Part shown: in pieces, positions 8,228 to 19,105 of the stretch
How the letters are laid out: each line of letters opens with the position of its first letter
How positions within the stretch are numbered: position 1 is the stretch's first letter
Source: Saccoglossus kowalevskii
Lineage: Eukaryota > Hemichordata > Enteropneusta > Harrimaniidae
Assembly (NCBI RefSeq): GCF_000003605.2
Contig: NW_003134349.1
Coordinates: forward strand, 23,590 to 44,111
Direction of reading: 5' to 3'
DNA length: 20,522 bases
Made by a program: the position numbers and the translations under genes
The notes under the pieces: model-generated
What the model saw: the letters and a program-made list of their open reading frames with translations, nothing else
Database searches by the model: none
What the model was told of the DNA's origin: nothing

Positions 8228-10159
8228 TTTTGTTAAATCAGGATCAGAATGGTGCGTTTTAAATATAATCATTGCACGTGTTCAACCAGACGGATGATGG
8301 ATAACACAGAAATGTTTAGATCATATGACAATTAACACGAAACATATCACTATTTTAAACAGACTTGGAGTTTACTTTAGAAGCTGATTATAAATCAGGA
8401 CTCCGGATTAACATACATTTTTAGGCATATCTTTATTCTTTTATTTTCTTTGTATGTATCTACATATGTAAGAACAGAGGGGGTCTAGCAGTCATTGCAT
8501 GTGAGTTTGATACACAAGTACAGTACATAATGTTATAATATTGCTAATTGTAAAATCAATTTTAATGTTCAATATTTATTATGTTTGTTACAAACTTAAG
8601 GTGTAATATGTGACATTAAAAGCAAACTTCCATAAGCGATGCTATAAGCTAACTCGAAATATACTCAAACTGAAGATGGTTATACGTTAATTTAAGTGAC
8701 AGTAATCTTCTTTAGTTTCTGTGTTGAAAGCTGAACGCGTTTACCTATAATTTTAAAATTGTCAGATTCAAATTGCAGGAGTGAAACTAATTTCTGCGAT
8801 TAGGTCATGTAGTCGGTCAAATAGTGATATGTTTGTGTTAAATTGAATTGAGCGAATGAACTTAAATTTTCACTTAAGCATAACAAGCATATAAGAAGTT
8901 ATATTATTTAAATGTCATGATATTTTTATCCACGTACGCCAATCATGTGTACGTAAGGTTGTCCTTAAGGCTACATATATACATATATGTGAATAGTTGA
9001 CAAGGTTTGTTTGAGAAGGTGATGCGCTTTTTAGGCACTATTTCACTTGTTGAAAAAAACAGTGTATTATGCTTCAATAAAAAATATTGTGATTGAATCG
9101 TCGATTGATCAATTGAATTGTCACAAATATACCATTGTCAACCAAATAACAAAAATACAGTAACATTTCACCATCCCAGGCTTTCCCGTAATCACGCACG
9201 CAGCTGATTGTGGCAATGTGTGATTTGCTTGACAATCTATTAATGATACATTAGTGACCTTAAGTAGCTAACAATGATTTACTTATGCAATAACGTAGTT
9301 ATACAATAGTCAATTTTTACCTATCTTTATCTTCACCTTAATAATCAATGTAATGTATTAATCTATAGTGCGCAAAATTAAAAATATTAAATTCACGAGA
9401 AGTGTATATCCCATTGTCATCTCTCATATCTATCACGTCAAGCTGATTGGAAGAGAGTCTGTTATGTGGAATATATAAATCACAATATACTCCCTAGGTT
9501 ATGCAAATTACATTCCACTCTAAATGCATCAGCATATATGGCAAATCAGGCAAAATACGCTGTGTTAGCTGGGGAGCTCACGGAAATAATTCAAAATAAC
9601 GATAGTCAATATTTTGAGAGTCAGAGAACTGACAGTTTCAGCATATTATATTATTATGACTATCAGAAAATTATTGTGAACATGGTTTCAGAAAATCACA
9701 ACGAAATTTTAATGTGCGGCAGCAAAGAGCTGACTGGGTCGCGCCCGCGCTTGATTTGTGGTAACATCATGGTTACCAACATGAAGCACGCAATTTGAAT
9801 ACCTAAACAAACTTTTTGACAATAAACACATTGGGAATAGCTATCACATGGAATGGAGTAACCCACAATGTACCCCTATGCGAATCACAACGACATCTGA
9901 TTTTAATGATGTCTGCACATAAAGAGAGACAGAGCCAAATTGCTTGCACGCTGGAACCAGACACTTTCAAATCAAACATGAATTTGACAGGCAATGAGAA
10001 TACAAGTAATAACTGTAAACTCGGAGTTCAATGGAGAATTGTTCTCCTAGATGTGACAATTATTAACCTCGGTTGCAGTTTGTTTTAAAATTGTCTTCTA
10101 AATGCATTTTAATTTTAACATTTACATTTAATTTATGAATTCATGATTATGAATTATGA
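8228..10159. other. AT-rich intergenic sequence with two unassigned ORFs
   Basis: No domain was recognised in any frame. There is a TA-rich palindromic patch around 8972-8992 (catatatacatatatgtg). Two forward open frames, 9466-9798 (110 codons) and 9816-10088 (90 codons), show no family resemblance and no splice or promoter context that I can defend. Confidence 0.5.
9466..9798 (+). other. unassigned open reading frame, 110 codons
   Basis: It starts with ATG and encodes a mixed-composition protein with a non-repetitive N-terminal half (ANQAKYAVLAGELTEIIQ) and no predicted membrane segment. No homologous family comes to mind. The surrounding DNA is AT-rich and no TATA-like or splice signal stands out. 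A frame of this length in AT-rich DNA is uncommon but possible by chance. It could also be a piece of the mobile element that begins about 360 bp downstream. Confidence 0.2.
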
Positions 10160-11200
10160 CTCTGGTAACAGATGCCTCCCCCAAGGTTGGGGATCGCATC
10201 TACTCGACGAACAAGCCCAAGGATATGGACCCGCATTAGTTTCGGGACTACCGACTCGAACTGAAAGCAGTGTATTTAGCACTACCATGCTTTCTACCCG
10301 TAGTTTGAGTCCTGCTCCGCACAGGCAACGCAGCGGTGGTCTCCTTCAAGAAGGAGGGGGACTCGCTCCCCATCGTTGTTAGTCCTAGTCCGGTATGCCG
10401 CACCCGGAACACCAAGCTCCCGACGTTCATAACACTCCTGCCGACTCCAGGAGCCTGGGCCAGGGTCCCTTCGCTAACCCTGTGTATCCACTTAGTTGTG
10501 TACGCCTTTCCTCCCTTCCCGCTAGTTCACCGGGCACCCGAGAAAACTTTGACAGGTGCACACCTGCATATTATAATTGGTCGCACCCAATTGGCTAAGC
10601 ATGGCCTAGTTTTCACTTCTGTCGGAAATGCTAGTCGAAACACCAGTAATGCTTCCGGACTTACCGGACCTGCCGTCCCAACCAGACGGCGCACTACCAA
10701 CGAGCCCAGCGGGTATCACTTACACACATAGAGGCTCTCAGTAGACCGGCACATGCGATAGCTCTCATGAGTGGGCTGCCAACGTCCTGGCCAGGGCGAA
10801 CAGGGATTCCACCAACACAGCAAATTTAACTACCTCGACACAGAGCTTGCAGAGAAACCAAGTACGAGCGCATGAGATCTGTACGATTGCTAACTCACTA
10901 GTGCTAGGGGTTCTGCCAATGACCCCAAGATTCTTTTCCCTTACATCACGAACCAGTGACCGAGGCCATATGGCGGCGCCATTACGGTTGGCTAATCACT
11001 CTGGTTCCTTTCTCTTCGCCTCGAGGACTTAGACCAACGCTATGGAAAGAGTGGGGTGGTTGAGGGGACCCGGAGTCTATGGTGGGTATGAACTATGTGA
11101 ATAGGCGGGTTCGGAGAGCCCTCTGCCTATATTCAGTACGTTCAATTACCCACCATAGACTCCGGTCAGTCAAAATGACTATTTTGAACTGTAGGCAGAG
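10160..11200 (+). mobile_element. DIRS-like retrotransposon fragment (RNase H and C-terminal extension), decayed
   Basis: The GC content rises sharply here. Forward frame 1 gives an RNase H-like start TDASPK (10168-10185), then LELKAVYLALPCFLP (about 10258-10302), VLLRTGNAAVVS (about 10309-10344), RTRNTKLPTF and VYAFPPFPLVHR (10498-10533). Frame 2 continues with LVAPNWLSMA (about 10580) and LVETPVMLPDLPDL (about 10631-10672). This order matches the RNase H end of DIRS-type (tyrosine-recombinase) retroelements, in which a YAFPPF...LV.PxW...PDxPDL pattern follows RNase H. Stops at 10237, 10306, 10574 and 10607 and a frameshift near 10555 kill it. RT, methyltransferase and recombinase domains were not recognised, so assignment to DIRS rather than a related RNase H-bearing element is tentative. 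Confidence 0.65.
11070..11165. repeat. hairpin with perfect 19-bp arms
   Basis: ccggagtctatggtgggta (11070-11088) pairs exactly with 11147-11165. The 58-nt interior folds again: an aggc...gcct stem lies around 11103-11129, with gagagccctc near its tip. The hairpin closes the GC-rich island and probably belongs to the DIRS-like element, whose relatives carry inverted or split terminal repeats. Confidence 0.85.
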
Positions 11201-11474
11201 TCAAGTTTTTCGAGCAAACAGAAAAATGATGAAAGTATTTTCCCAGTCCGGGATGAAACACATTACAATAATCACTCAACACCTTAGTTAAGACCCAAAA
11301 AGGGTGGTGTCTTACCTTGCCTGTGCTGTCCCCGGAGCAAGAAGCCAAAATGCTGCTACGGTGACAGGGTTCGGTGTGCTCGAGAAAGCTAGACCCCAAC
11401 CCAATTCTGGGGGTAGTAAGCTTTTGAAGTAAAGACCGATACAGTTCTGCATGAGGGCATGCTAAACAGTTCAC
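11200..11474. other. GC-richer tail of the retroelement island, unassigned
   Basis: The composition still matches the element upstream. A taagac...gtctta inverted pair flanks cccaaaaaggg (11290-11316). A reverse open frame of 102 codons (11166-11474) has no recognised similarity. I take it as non-coding terminal sequence of the mobile element, and its exact end was not found. Confidence 0.4.
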
Positions 11475-14239
11475 TGCTTACTTAGATTACTTACATTTTA
11501 GTGTGAATCAATGAGCCAATCTATAAGCGAAACACAATTTATCTGCACTTATCTACTAGGAATGAATTAGTTTATTAAATGTTCATGATTATGAAAAAGC
11601 ATATCGGCTACGATTTGCAGCGTAAAGCATTAGCTGTTTCTTGTGCCTCCGTCTTCCTGATTGCTTCCTGATATAACGGTTGTTATGTAATAACTGCGTA
11701 ATGTGACAGGTCATCAACTGAAAACAGATATATAATATATCCCGCATAATCGGCGTCTATTGTGTTACTTCACACATATGTATATACATATATATACAAA
11801 CATGTGGTATTTGAACCAACCTGGTGACAATTGGTTCACTGATAAGTATAACACAATTAATATTTACTTCATAAGTCTTGCAGGTGTCAATTTTCGGCGG
11901 TATTGTTATAAGCGGCGATTTAAATAATAACAGAAGTAAGTACTCGGACGATGATTTGACTGACTAGCCAGCCGACCAACCACATAAAGATTATCGTGTG
12001 TTGTCTCATAACAAATTGGTCTGCCATGAATATAGTCGGATTATTTATGGAATGCGTCTGTATTTATTTTAATAACTCTTCTTACACAGACAAAAATAAA
12101 TTACTGAACCCTGTAGAATGGCGTACAGCTTCATTGGTGGCGAGTTTATGTTCAATGCATTTTGTACAGGTGAAAATTATGTTTACGTCTGATATCTGTG
12201 CCATAGTTCCATTGCAGTGTTTTACCTTTTAATTTACATGTTGCTATATGAACAGTTATAAAGTCCAAACTAAATAAGGTGTACATCAATATGAAATAAA
12301 GAGTATGTAGCATGTATAAATTATAATGAACTGCTATTTTTAATTTAAGAAAAAACACAGATGCTTTTATCCGTTTTTTTCGATCAGTTTCAGTAGAATC
12401 TAATTAATCTAATTACAAACAAAATAACTCACGTGAGCAAACCTAACATTAACATGTCATGAATAAGAATGATTGAGATCAATAAAACACACAAACCATA
12501 TCAATTTGTCTTCAAATGGTATTTTGTCTACATTGAATCTGTTTATCTCAGAACAGCATACAATGTTTAGTAGTGTGATCAAGTTGTCGGACACCCACAC
12601 GTAACGTATACCTAGATGTGAGTATCACATATGGTACAGCTATATACGTATTTATAAGTATCAATAACAGCTTTCAGTTGCACACATCGTTGGCTATTTT
12701 CAGCAGTTGCCTGTAATATTTTGATGAAAGACGCTGGTATACATTAAGCTCAAAATATCGAAAATAATTATGCCGCCAGAAAGGCCAAGCAATGATACTA
12801 TTTATACACGGGATACAGGTTACGACATAATAATCTTTGACTACGTGATTCCATCTGTCTGTGTACATCATAATGTCCGCTATGATGGCTTCAGCCACAA
12901 TCCTAGCTAGTCGTGTATCTATAACATTTTAAAGATATTTTTAATATAGTATTTTACCATGACGCATTATATATTTAATATATGATACACCGCTAAATAC
13001 GTTTTAAACGTTATATAACTTTTTTATGTTTTACACACCCAATGAGTAAGCACCCCGGGACCAACTTTATCATTTCATTTTGCTGACCCACTGAAAGGCA
13101 TACTAAAAGCATTATCCATACTGATGTAAATTTAAAAATTGTGATATGTATATAATATCAAATGTATTAAAGATTAACCAACACATGTAGGCGAGTCCGC
13201 CACGATATTTGTACCAGTTTCATGACTGTCGCTCGAATGTTTATGGTTGAACTGGTCGAAATCAAATGGTACACCCCGCGCTTGGTTGGTTATTCCTATT
13301 ATACTATAACTTCATAAAGATCTTTCTGAAATATGGAAATAACTTTAGAGCACTAAAACCATGTTCAAATGTGATGCAGCGTATGATGAAATATTCTATT
13401 TGTAACTTAGGTTAAGAAATAGACTCTGGAACAACGATTATTGCTTCATCGAGCGGTGACGCTAGATTTATTCGTGTAGTTCATTGTTAGCAGCAATGTT
13501 GATATAGTACATATTTTCGAACCATTAGCTAATTGACGCCGTGAAGTCGATTGCGATTGGTAATTGATCACTTCGCTATCGTTTATTGCTGCCGGTGTTA
13601 TTTTTTGATCCCTCGGTGTATATTATCGGTGGAAGAAACTCCAAATGCAGAGATAACAGAGCTATGTATGCAACATTACCAGAGTTAGTAACATCATTAT
13701 CGAAATTAACAAAATTAAATTGATTCACTAGGAATATTTTATTGTTTTCGCCAAACAAGCTTAAGCCACCCAGTTATTATACACACTTAGGTACCGTCAA
13801 CCTAGAATGTGCTGATGGTATTTTTAATTTAACGAGACTATGATTTATGTAATAGTGAATTCAAGGATAGACATCAAAAAAGTAATTCCGCAATTGCACG
13901 CCGATGTTATTTTAATGTCCAAGCTATTAATAATTGCTAATAATTGTAATGAGTGGTTTCATCCAAGGTGCTCAACATTGTGTAATAGTGCTTGATATAG
14001 CTTAACACAGTAGTTGTCTCGCCCACTGTGTACACACATTCTCGTTTTTGCTCTATTATCACTCATACAGTGGACAGTGCTTTTCCCTTCAGGACGGAAG
14101 CGGATCCATATTTGATTTTACCCGTTTGATGACCCCAATGAACCCTCCTCGATCAACCCTGTCGTCATTTCATCATTAGTATTCATACGTCGATCACGTG
14201 TCGATAAATCACTCATGCATCGCATCACTGTTCACCTAC
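11475..14239. other. AT-rich sequence upstream of the receptor gene
   Basis: No gene recognised on either strand. Visible items are a palindromic TA/CA tract (11771-11806, catatgtatatacatatatatac) and some short chance open frames (for example 12674-12898 minus, 74 codons; 11996-12232 plus, 78 codons). Distal promoter elements of the downstream receptor gene could lie here but cannot be pointed to. Confidence 0.5.
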
Positions 14240-14241
14240 GC

Positions 14242-14250
14242 TTTATATAT
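14242..14250 (+). promoter_or_regulatory. candidate TATA box of the Cys-loop receptor gene
   Basis: tttatatat lies about 90 bp upstream of the ATG at 14340. A transcription start 25-30 bp downstream would fall near 14270-14280 and give a leader of about 60-70 nt. No ATG falls between 14280 and 14339. The call is positional only. Confidence 0.4.
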
Positions 14251-14339
14251 GATCGATGATCTAACAGTCAATCGCACCGTGTCTTACAGCATCAAAGAAT
14301 CATAAAGACGAGCTAGTGTGTCTTGATATATCATACAGT

Positions 14340-14383
14340 ATGACAGCCATGTATTATCTGCTAATATTCATCCTAATTTTCAG
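14340..14383 (+). CDS. Cys-loop ligand-gated channel, exon 1 (signal peptide)
   Basis: The ATG at 14340 opens MTAMYYLLIFILIF, a strongly hydrophobic segment, and ends at a CAG|GTAACA donor (14384) after two bases of a codon. Joined to exon 2 this gives a signal peptide with likely cleavage after VQA (residue 18), so the receptor enters the secretory pathway. A second in-frame ATG (14349) could also start. I prefer the first because nothing upstream competes. Intron 1 is 260 bp (14384-14643). Confidence 0.75.
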
Positions 14384-14643
14384 GTAACATATTCTTCATA
14401 TTTCACGACACCTATAGACAAAATTATATAAAGTATTTGTTCATCAGACGCTAAGGAAATGGTAAAATAATGCAACGTGTTGTTCACACTGTTTAGATGG
14501 AAATCAGTGATGTACATGTCTATGCGCACCACATCACGCTTGGCGATCCTGTGCGAGATGAGTCCACAAGATACTCTAACTTACCATTTGTTATTCATCA
14601 TGCCATTGCAATGTATATATGTTCATGTTTTTCAATGCAACAG

Positions 14644-14783
14644 TGTTCAAGCGGCCGATGTGACGATGACAGTGACGGAGCCAATAACGATGTCGACGCC
14701 GGTAACGAGTACACCATCAAAGAGGGGAATTGATGAAGTATTAACAGGAAACTATGACAAGAAGTACAGACCAAACATGCATG
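14644..14783 (+). CDS. Cys-loop ligand-gated channel, exon 2 (mature N-terminus)
   Basis: This is a 140-bp exon with acceptor caatgcaacag (ending 14643) and donor catg|GTAAGG (14784). It encodes about 46 residues: a Thr/Met/Pro-rich linker, then GIDEVLTGNYDKKYRPNM. The last part matches the N-terminal helix and the YD..xRPN block that opens the ligand-binding domain in glycine, GABA-A and glutamate-gated chloride receptors. The phase joins exactly at both ends, with AG+T giving Ser and G+GA giving Gly. A longer unspliced open frame across the exon is only read-through into introns. Confidence 0.85.
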
Positions 14784-16405
14784 GTAAGGAGTGGAATGAG
14801 TTTTATTAACGTGTACTTATTGGAAGCGCATTATCATATGAAATATGACACTATCTGTAAAAAATTGGTTATCATTAATCTTTGCTAAACCGTGAATTCA
14901 GTAATTTGTAGCGGGGATTACCAACTGAACAACTCATAGAAATGAGCCCGGAGCACAAATCATGGCTTGCAATTCAGATCACATCTCCCAAAAACAAAAG
15001 TGAATTTTCAGTAGAATGACTTTTTGTAAACATAAAAATCGAGAAAACTATTTTGTGATGAAATTGTAATTTCTCCGTGCTTAGAGAATATTAATAAACA
15101 AAGATTTTTTAAAAGACTGCCATTTAAAGTGTTTTCATATACCTGAAACGTGTGTTACAGTGAACGTAACTGTGTTAGATTTGTTCATTTCGTAATGATA
15201 ACTGATAATTCGATTGCTATTTCTATTTCCCGTTTTATCAGCTTATACAATAGTTGATATTTGTCATGAGGATACAATCACGACGATGTTTATGTCATGG
15301 AAAACTAGGACACTATCTGACGTATAAAAGCGCTTAACCTTAAAAACAGTTTTTACTAACTCATGTGGACGTACAGCTGCAAAAAAAGTAACAACCTCAT
15401 TTGATGATGTAATTACCATATACATTAACAACAGAAACTAGAGTCCACAACCCGTCAGTTGGAATAGCGAATTGAACTTCGACGTAATAAGCACCAGGAT
15501 CTCGTTCGAACCGAGAGGGCCACAATACTTATTTTCCTCTCGTCGTTGCGTTCACTGTTGCTCTGACATGCCTATTAATGGTACTCGAAACAGTGAAAGC
15601 GACGACAGAAAGAGACCATATCATATGAGATAAACAAATCTCATAGACTTAACCTTTTCAACCAGATGTTGGTGGCCATTTGCATGAATATAATTATAAT
15701 GCATGTATACATATATACTGCAGATACCCATATCCATTTCAATATATTGACGGGTTTTAGAAACACGGCTAACGTTACAGTTGACTCTCTGTGTGTATAC
15801 AACATACTTGACAGAAAACTTAATATTTATGTAAATTGCATAATTATTTGCCAATCTCATAAAGCAGAAATAACATACAAGGTGGCATCTGAAAGATGTT
15901 TTATTTTCTGATATTGTCATTTGGCTAACATAATAGAGTCTTCTAGCCATATCATAGACATTAGCTGACCAGGAATTATTTTGCATACATTTATGACAAG
16001 TCATGAACGAACAGTTGAATCCTTGGATAAATTCAAATAGTATACTTTCCTTACAATATATGGTATAAATAGTTCTGTAGCTGAAAGTGATAATCAAATG
16101 TCCGTAAATATGAAAAATTCCTAGGCATTGTAAAAGAACAGTGCAAAAAAAATTAATGTAAATTATATATATATACATTTCTCTCACATCACACCATTAT
16201 ATCAAGTAAACTTTATCTCAACATGTACCTAACATTTCATCAACAAGAAACAAAATAAATCTATTGTTATCTGTGCACAAGTACAAGCATGTGAAAGGTA
16301 AATTTAAATTGAGTACTGTTGATGATCCGGGCGCAGGATAAATGTTTTTGTGTATGCGCACACAACAACAACAACAACATAATTCTATTTTTGTTCTTGC
16401 TGTAG
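14784..16405 (+). other. intron 2 of the Cys-loop receptor gene
   Basis: It spans 1622 bp from GTAAGG to ttgttcttgctgtag. It contains a TA microsatellite (16164-16175), a CAA-type microsatellite (16361-16379) just before the acceptor, and the long antisense open frame described separately. No extra exon with matching phase was recognised. Confidence 0.7.
15621..16187 (-). other. long antisense ORF in intron 2, 188 codons, unassigned
   Basis: This is the longest open frame in the window, minus strand, ATG at 16187 and stop at 15621-15623. The product would be Tyr/Ile/Cys/Asn-rich, starting with a hydrophobic stretch (MYIYIIYINFFCTVLL). No family is recognised. The composition is what AT-rich intronic DNA would give, yet the length is more than expected by chance at this base composition. 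It could be a small intronic gene, a relic, or a statistical fluke. Confidence 0.2.
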
Positions 16406-16473
16406 GACCACCTGTGATTGTGACGGTTAGTGTCCACATAAATAGTTTCCACTCCTCTACAGACACAGGAATG
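16406..16473 (+). CDS. Cys-loop ligand-gated channel, exon 3 (68 bp)
   Basis: The acceptor is ttgttcttgctgtag and the donor atg|GTGAGT. It encodes GPPVIVTVSVHINSFHSSTD followed by TGM, matching the first long beta strand (PPV.V.....INSF....) of anion-selective Cys-loop receptors. A 68-bp exon at this place is also the size known in vertebrate glycine and GABA-A receptor genes. It ends in phase 0. An antisense open frame over the exon (16218-16604) is a shadow. Confidence 0.9.
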
Positions 16474-18881
16474 GTGAGTAACGTCCATACAGTGGGATGG
16501 TACATTAATGACCAGTATGTAATTGTTATGTATAAATACGTTAAGGTTAACACTGGTAATATGGTACATATAAATAATACCTGTAAAATAGGATAGGCAG
16601 TCAATAGAACTTGTATTTAACTATTACCTCGAAGTCATTTATTTGTAATAATTACACACGACATCATATATTTCTTTATAATTGTATGTCATTCAAGTCA
16701 ATTGCAAAATATAGTCACATTAATATGTGAAGTGTGATATCGAATTTGTTCCATGAAAAGAGATATTGGACAACCATTGGAATTTTGTTTCAAAGGAACA
16801 ATATATGTCGAGGTTCTTCACAATCAATATAGGAAAGCGTATACTGTAAATTTGTAAAGTGTAACGGGGAATTTAATTAATTCTATTTACGGTTAATTAT
16901 ATTTTTTCATATTACAAATACACAACGAGGACATTAAAAACGCTTAATTAGGTCTAAAATTGAATAATGCTGTCTCGGATCTATTGTGCGGCCCTTTGGC
17001 CACATATGTATTGCATTATTTATGTTCTACTCAGTGTAAATCGCTCGACTGAACCCTAACAAACAGAACAGTATAAACCGCAGAATTTATGATGGTATAA
17101 TTGGCACAGACAGTATTATTTTTAACTGACAGTATTTTTGTTTCGTATTTTAGCGTTACGGGCACCGTGCTAAGTCATGTTCGAAAAAGGTTCCCATGCG
17201 GTATATAAAAACACGTGTAAACTAATTGTAGCGCTTGACTGAAAGTATTAATAATCAGACGAAATGTACATACGCATGCGTGAGAGCAAATACTAAACTA
17301 TTTCCCTCATAAAATTGTTAATAACGACTATCGCGGTATAGGCTTCCACACAAATATGTGCTCGTTAAAGTGTAAAGCCTAACGTCGCATCTCCAGTTTG
17401 CAAATAAAATATCGCACTCGGAACATAAAATGTATAAAATGTTTCAATTAAAAACAAATATGACATATTCAAATATTAATTTTAGTTTCAGAATACTGAT
17501 CAGGAGGGTCTTTAAACAAAGTAACTGGCTTTTTAGGATAAATAAAACCTTCAAACTCAGTGTCTATTGTATATACATGCAGCTATTTTTGGAATGCCTG
17601 TTTTATTCATATTCTACAGTTAATTTCCTATTGTTTCCTATTCACAATCTCAGCATTTGATCAGGGGTGGTATCTCACAAGTTTGCGAAGTGGGAATGCA
17701 ATAGAAACGAAAGTAGATATATTTTAATGTTGTACGATACTTCTTACCATGAATTTATCTATTTTAAGGACACATAACAATGTACGCTAGATGATAAATC
17801 AGAACACATACTATGCATGCGACTACATGTCAGCAATTGGATTGAAGAATTTCCGCGATTCGCTATGACCATGTATATAACAAAGGTCTCCACCAGCACT
17901 CGTATGTTGGTGCCCATGTGTACAAGAAAGTAAATACCGTTTAGGACAGGAACAAACGGCAACTATATACGCGAGGGACATAGACTGACAATCGAGCCTA
18001 CCCGCGGGAGTGGGACTTTCTTGAAAAAAGGGGTAGGGGTGGTGTGGTCCAGTTATTCTTGACCCCACCCACTACCATACCTTTGTTTTAAGTAATTGCA
18101 TACCCACTTCTGGACCAACAGTCTTATTTCAGAGTACAGAAAATGACAACTATGATGTCATATATATATATAACAGGTCATAAGTCACTATCGGTTGGGA
18201 CGCAAAAGACGACCAGAGACTGCTCCCGAACAACAGTTTTCAGGCTTTATTTTCATTTGAAAAGATCCAACCCACTTCTAGACCATAAACGTGTTAATAT
18301 TGATATTTACTTCTATACTAACTGATGTGAAAAGTTCGGACACTTATCGTTATAGCTTTTCAATGGGAGACCTCCATATGGCGTTGGATCGTGGGTAACG
18401 GTTGTATTGGACACAATATTGTGCTTAAATTGGCTTGTTAGATTGACCTGGTTTTATTTATGTAACATTTGATTTGTGATAATAATACTATAACAGCCAT
18501 TTTGTTTGTATTATTTATTAAGAATATTATTTCGTTAATTATTAATCTACTGATATCTTGTTGCCAATGGAAACTGATACTCTTACATTTGGACCTTATA
18601 GAGCAGATGGAATAAGTGAGAAAACATTTTTGCTTACGTTCTTGATTGGGTAAACAAAATGAACGAAATATCGCCATTCCCATGTTTTTCGAAGTGCATG
18701 TTTGCCGTAAAATTTATGCTCATCTCGTAATTCGCGCGAGCAGTCAATTCTCGCGCGATGAGGGAGACTCATTTTTTGTCGATGTCTTTCAATGAAATTT
18801 CTACTATTCAGCCTGTTTATGTATTAGCAAATAATAAGCAAAATATAATGAAATTTAACTGTATGTCCTGCTCTATATTAG
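16474..18881 (+). other. intron 3 of the Cys-loop receptor gene
   Basis: It spans 2408 bp from GTGAGT to ctctatattag. It contains an imperfect inverted G-rich/C-rich pair (18031-18049 and 18061-18077), a 16-bp near-identical direct repeat (18102-18117 and 18270-18285), a TA run (18160-18172) and a CpG-rich inverted repeat (18732-18758). I found no alternative exon. Confidence 0.7.
18732..18758. repeat. CpG-rich inverted repeat
   Basis: tcgcgcgag (18732-18740) and ctcgcgcga (18750-18758) are exact reverse complements with a 9-nt spacer. They lie about 120 bp upstream of the exon 4 acceptor in otherwise CpG-poor, AT-rich DNA. A binding site or small hairpin is possible, but the function is unknown. 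Confidence 0.8.
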
Positions 18882-19105
18882 GATTATACAGTTACGTTAT
18901 TTCTTCGAACACGATGGGTTGATCCCCGACTAGAGTACACTGATGATAGAAACGAAACTCTGACGTTACACTCAGATGGAGTTAATGAAGTGTGGATACC
19001 ACCTCTTTATTTCCCAGATGAGAAGTCTGGACAGTTTCATAAACTGACAACGGAGAACGTGTTGTTGAGAATATACCCTGATGGGACTGTACTACATAGT
19101 GCAAG
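18882..19105 (+). CDS. Cys-loop ligand-gated channel, exon 4 (224 bp), partial gene
   Basis: The exon starts in phase 0 with DYTVTLFLRTRWVDPRLEY, the loop D region, where the FLR triplet aligns with ligand-contact residues of glycine receptors. It continues through VWIPPLYFPDEK (loop A, with the conserved Glu) and FHKLTTENVLLRIYPDGTV to LHSAR (loop E, keeping Ser and Arg). There is one N-glycosylation sequon, NET. The donor is AG|GTACAG (19106). The 224-bp length equals the matching exon I recall in vertebrate glycine receptor genes. Exons 1-4 join into about 159 residues without a stop. The Cys-loop, the membrane helices and the rest lie beyond the window. The loop residues favour an inhibitory amino-acid-gated chloride channel; the agonist cannot be told. 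Confidence 0.92.

Noticed and set aside
10143-11040. GC-rich island as bacterial contamination or a novel proline-rich gene
   Set aside because: The frames with proline-rich peptides are shadows. The consistent signal is a broken retroelement reading with stops and one frameshift.
11310-11470. Possible small nuclear RNA: gtcttaccttgcc start and an Sm-like aattctggggg stretch
   Set aside because: The body does not match U1 or any other snRNA that I can recall, and no promoter element is visible. It is better explained as mobile-element tail.
12674-12898. 74-codon minus-strand ORF with complex composition
   Set aside because: No family resemblance, no flanking signals, and a length plausible by chance in AT-rich DNA.
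14477-14809. Continuous 110-codon ORF starting upstream of exon 2
   Set aside because: Only 14644-14783 has receptor similarity and it is bounded by splice sites that match phase with exons 1 and 3. The rest is intron read-through.
16218-16604. 128- and 100-codon antisense ORFs over exon 3
   Set aside because: They are mirror frames of a well-supported receptor exon and of the CAA microsatellite (giving a poly-Cys run).
17823-18068. 81-codon minus-strand ORF with a short GC-rich part
   Set aside because: No recognisable domain, and it lies within intron 3 with no splice or promoter support.
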